Assembly: GCA_964392115.1 (NCBI GenBank)
Contig: CAYMOU010000118.1
Location: 1-5,979 of the forward strand
Direction of reading: 5' to 3'
From: CAYXWM01 sp964392115
Lineage (GTDB): Bacteria > Bacillota > Clostridia > Lachnospirales > WRBF01
DNA length: 5,979 nucleotides
Shown here: positions 5,394 through 5,979 of the stretch, piece by piece
How the letters are laid out: each line of letters starts with the position of its first letter
How positions within the stretch are numbered: the stretch's first letter is position 1
Notes under the pieces: generated by a model
Told to the model about the DNA's origin: nothing
What the model saw: only the letters and a program-made list of their open reading frames with translations
Databases searched by the model: none
Program-made: the position numbers and the translations under genes

Positions 5394-5407
5394 CAATGTT
5401 AACATTG
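5394..5407. promoter_or_regulatory. Perfect 14-base palindrome before the cysteine-rich gene (candidate operator)
   Basis: CAATGTTAACATTG is perfectly self-complementary and abuts the ribosome binding site of the gene starting at 5378. It lies at about +42 to +55 of the transcript predicted from the TATAAT at 5455-5460. It lies within about the first 16 bases of a transcript from the alternative TATAAT at 5417-5422. A downstream position like this would suit a repressor. The binding protein is unknown. Confidence 0.45.
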
Positions 5408-5454
5408 CCACTTCAAATTATAAAAAAATCTTTATGTTTTCTTTTGATGCTGTC

Positions 5455-5460
5455 ATTATA
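5455..5460 (-). promoter_or_regulatory. -10 box of the cysteine-rich gene, activator-type promoter
   Basis: The minus strand reads TATAAT (5460-5455) with no recognisable -35 box 17 bases upstream. Promoters lacking a -35 box often depend on an activator, and a perfect inverted repeat (5481-5496) lies at the expected activator position. The predicted start is near 5448, giving a 69-nt leader. A second TATAAT at 5422-5417 also lacks a -35 box. Confidence 0.5.
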
Positions 5461-5480
5461 CCGGAACGCCAAAAACTTAA

Positions 5481-5496
5481 TGTTGCATTTGCAACA
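5481..5496. promoter_or_regulatory. TGTTGC-N4-GCAACA dyad, candidate Crp/Fnr-family operator
   Basis: TGTTGC (5481-5486), ATTT, GCAACA (5491-5496) is a perfect inverted repeat. Its inner five-base half-sites with a four-base gap have the same geometry as FNR sites (TTGAT-N4-ATCAA). The centre is 40.5 bases upstream of the start predicted for the cysteine-rich gene, the class II activator position. The nearby Crp/Fnr regulator (4327-4998) is the obvious candidate to bind it. Confidence 0.5.
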
Positions 5497-5502
5497 CAAA
5501 AC

Positions 5503-5531
5503 AAAAAAACCTGCCGTAAGAGGCAGGTTAA
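5503..5531 (-). terminator. Intrinsic terminator of the yggT transcript
   Basis: AACCTGCC (5508-5515) pairs perfectly with GGCAGGTT (5522-5529) around a six-base loop. On the minus strand the stem runs into a stretch of seven U (5509-5503). It lies about 20 bases beyond the yggT stop codon. Confidence 0.93.
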
Positions 5532-5549
5532 ATTTACAAATTTTTCAAG

Positions 5550-5873
5550 TTAAGCTAGTCCGATAATAATGTTTATAATGATATTCTTTAAAAACTCAAT
5601 TAACATAAAGGCGATAATGGGCGAAAAGTCAATCATCATACCCGGGCCGCCGATGGGAGATTTAAAGAGGAGTTTGCGTATGGGAGCCAGAATCGGTTCG
5701 GTTAGGGTGTACAGTAGAGAAATCAGTGGATTGCTTCGGTCCACCGGAAACCAAGATAAAATCACCCTAATAAAAATCATGGCAAACAAAAATGAAGAAA
5801 AATAATTAATCGTCTGAACTAACGTGGGAATTAACGTGTTTTGAGTAAGTGATGCCTGTGCATATTGCTGCAT
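5550..5873 (-). CDS. YggT-family membrane protein
   Basis: A 107-residue integral membrane protein of the YggT/YlmG family, whose exact role is unclear; relatives are linked to membrane or division functions. The single YggT domain fills the protein: a first hydrophobic helix (about 15-40) runs into IRVILSWFP (35-43). SNPLISLLYTLTEPILAPIR (47-66) follows, then a loop with GGPGMMIDFSP (75-85) and a second helix to the C terminus (about 86-106). All the usual conserved positions are present: Arg36, Ser40-Trp41, Asn48-Pro49, Glu59-Pro60, Arg66, Asp82 and Ser84-Pro85. GGAGG (5880-5884), six bases upstream, fixes the start. In many Bacillota it sits beside sepF and the S4-domain gene ylmH; here it is the last gene before a terminator. 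Confidence 0.94.
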   Translation of the reverse strand: MQQYAQASLTQNTLIPTLVQTINYFSSFLFAMIFIRVILSWFPVDRSNPLISLLYTLTEPILAPIRKLLFKSPIGGPGMMIDFSPIIAFMLIEFLKNIIINIIIGLA

Positions 5874-5891
5874 ATGTCGCCTCCAACAGAG

Positions 5892-5904
5892 CCGGTCTTA
5901 CCGG
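5892..5904. other. Small inverted repeat upstream of yggT
   Basis: CCGGT-CTT-ACCGG (5892-5904) forms a 5-bp hairpin just upstream of the yggT ribosome binding site, with no U run. The adjacent GACTATAGTC (5911-5920) is a perfect 10-base palindrome. Both are short; a function is not evident. Confidence 0.25.
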
Positions 5905-5946
5905 GTCAGGGACTATAGTCAAACGAACAAGGAATAGTAACAAAAG

Positions 5947-5979
5947 CTATTCTTCGTAAACGGTTCGCTCATGTGTTTT
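5947..5979 (-). CDS. Possible 3' end of a gene entering from the right edge (partial)
   Basis: On the minus strand one frame is open from the window edge for ten codons, KTHERTVYEE, and stops with TAG at 5947-5949, 73 bases before yggT. The charged, low-complexity-free ending looks like a real C terminus. A second frame is also open, from the edge to a TGA near 5920, so the choice rests on composition only. yggT usually lies inside an operon, which fits an upstream gene on this strand. No family can be assigned. Confidence 0.3.
   Translation of the reverse strand, partial: KTHERTVYEE

Overview
The window looks like a chromosomal segment from a low-GC Gram-positive bacterium, most likely an anaerobic Clostridia-type member of the Bacillota. 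The reasons are AGGAGG-type ribosome binding sites, near-consensus TTGACA/TATAAT promoters in AT-rich gaps, the rplM-rpsI and lspA-rluD gene pairs, and a ferredoxin divergent from a Crp/Fnr regulator of the kind found in clostridia. The species cannot be named from this sequence.

Left part (1-802). There is no complete gene here. A ribosome binding site and ten codons at 1-30 (minus) look like the start of a gene that leaves the window. A near-consensus promoter at 366-394 (minus) would give it a leader of about 330 nt ending in a terminator-like hairpin (100-121). A plus-strand promoter-like sequence at 486-515 faces the bidirectional terminator at 754-787, so a short non-coding transcript is possible but unproven.

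Translation genes (803-1892, minus). rplM (L13) and rpsI (S9) form a two-gene operon. It has a perfect TTGACA-17-TATAAT promoter, a roughly 200-nt leader with three hairpins, and a strong terminator after rpsI. The leader is a good candidate for autogenous control by a ribosomal protein.

Envelope and RNA modification genes (2069-3619, plus). lspA (lipoprotein signal peptidase) and an RluD-type pseudouridine synthase are separated by one base and share an extended -10 promoter. A shared terminator (3670-3698) separates them from the convergent ferredoxin gene.

Redox-regulatory block (3709-5496). An unusual two-cluster ferredoxin-like protein (minus) is divergent from a cysteine-rich Crp/Fnr regulator (plus), with only 39 bases between the start codons. 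Further right, on the minus strand, is an 85-residue protein with eight cysteines. Its upstream region holds a perfect inverted repeat, TGTTGC-N4-GCAACA, centred about 40.5 bases before the start site predicted from a TATAAT box. That is the standard class II activator position for Crp/Fnr proteins. A second perfect 14-base palindrome lies just before its ribosome binding site. I infer that the three genes form a small redox or nitrosative-stress regulon, although no enzyme of that response (for example Hcp) is inside the window.

Right part (5503-5979, minus). A YggT-family membrane protein is followed by a strong terminator. The last ten codons of a possible upstream gene lie at the edge.
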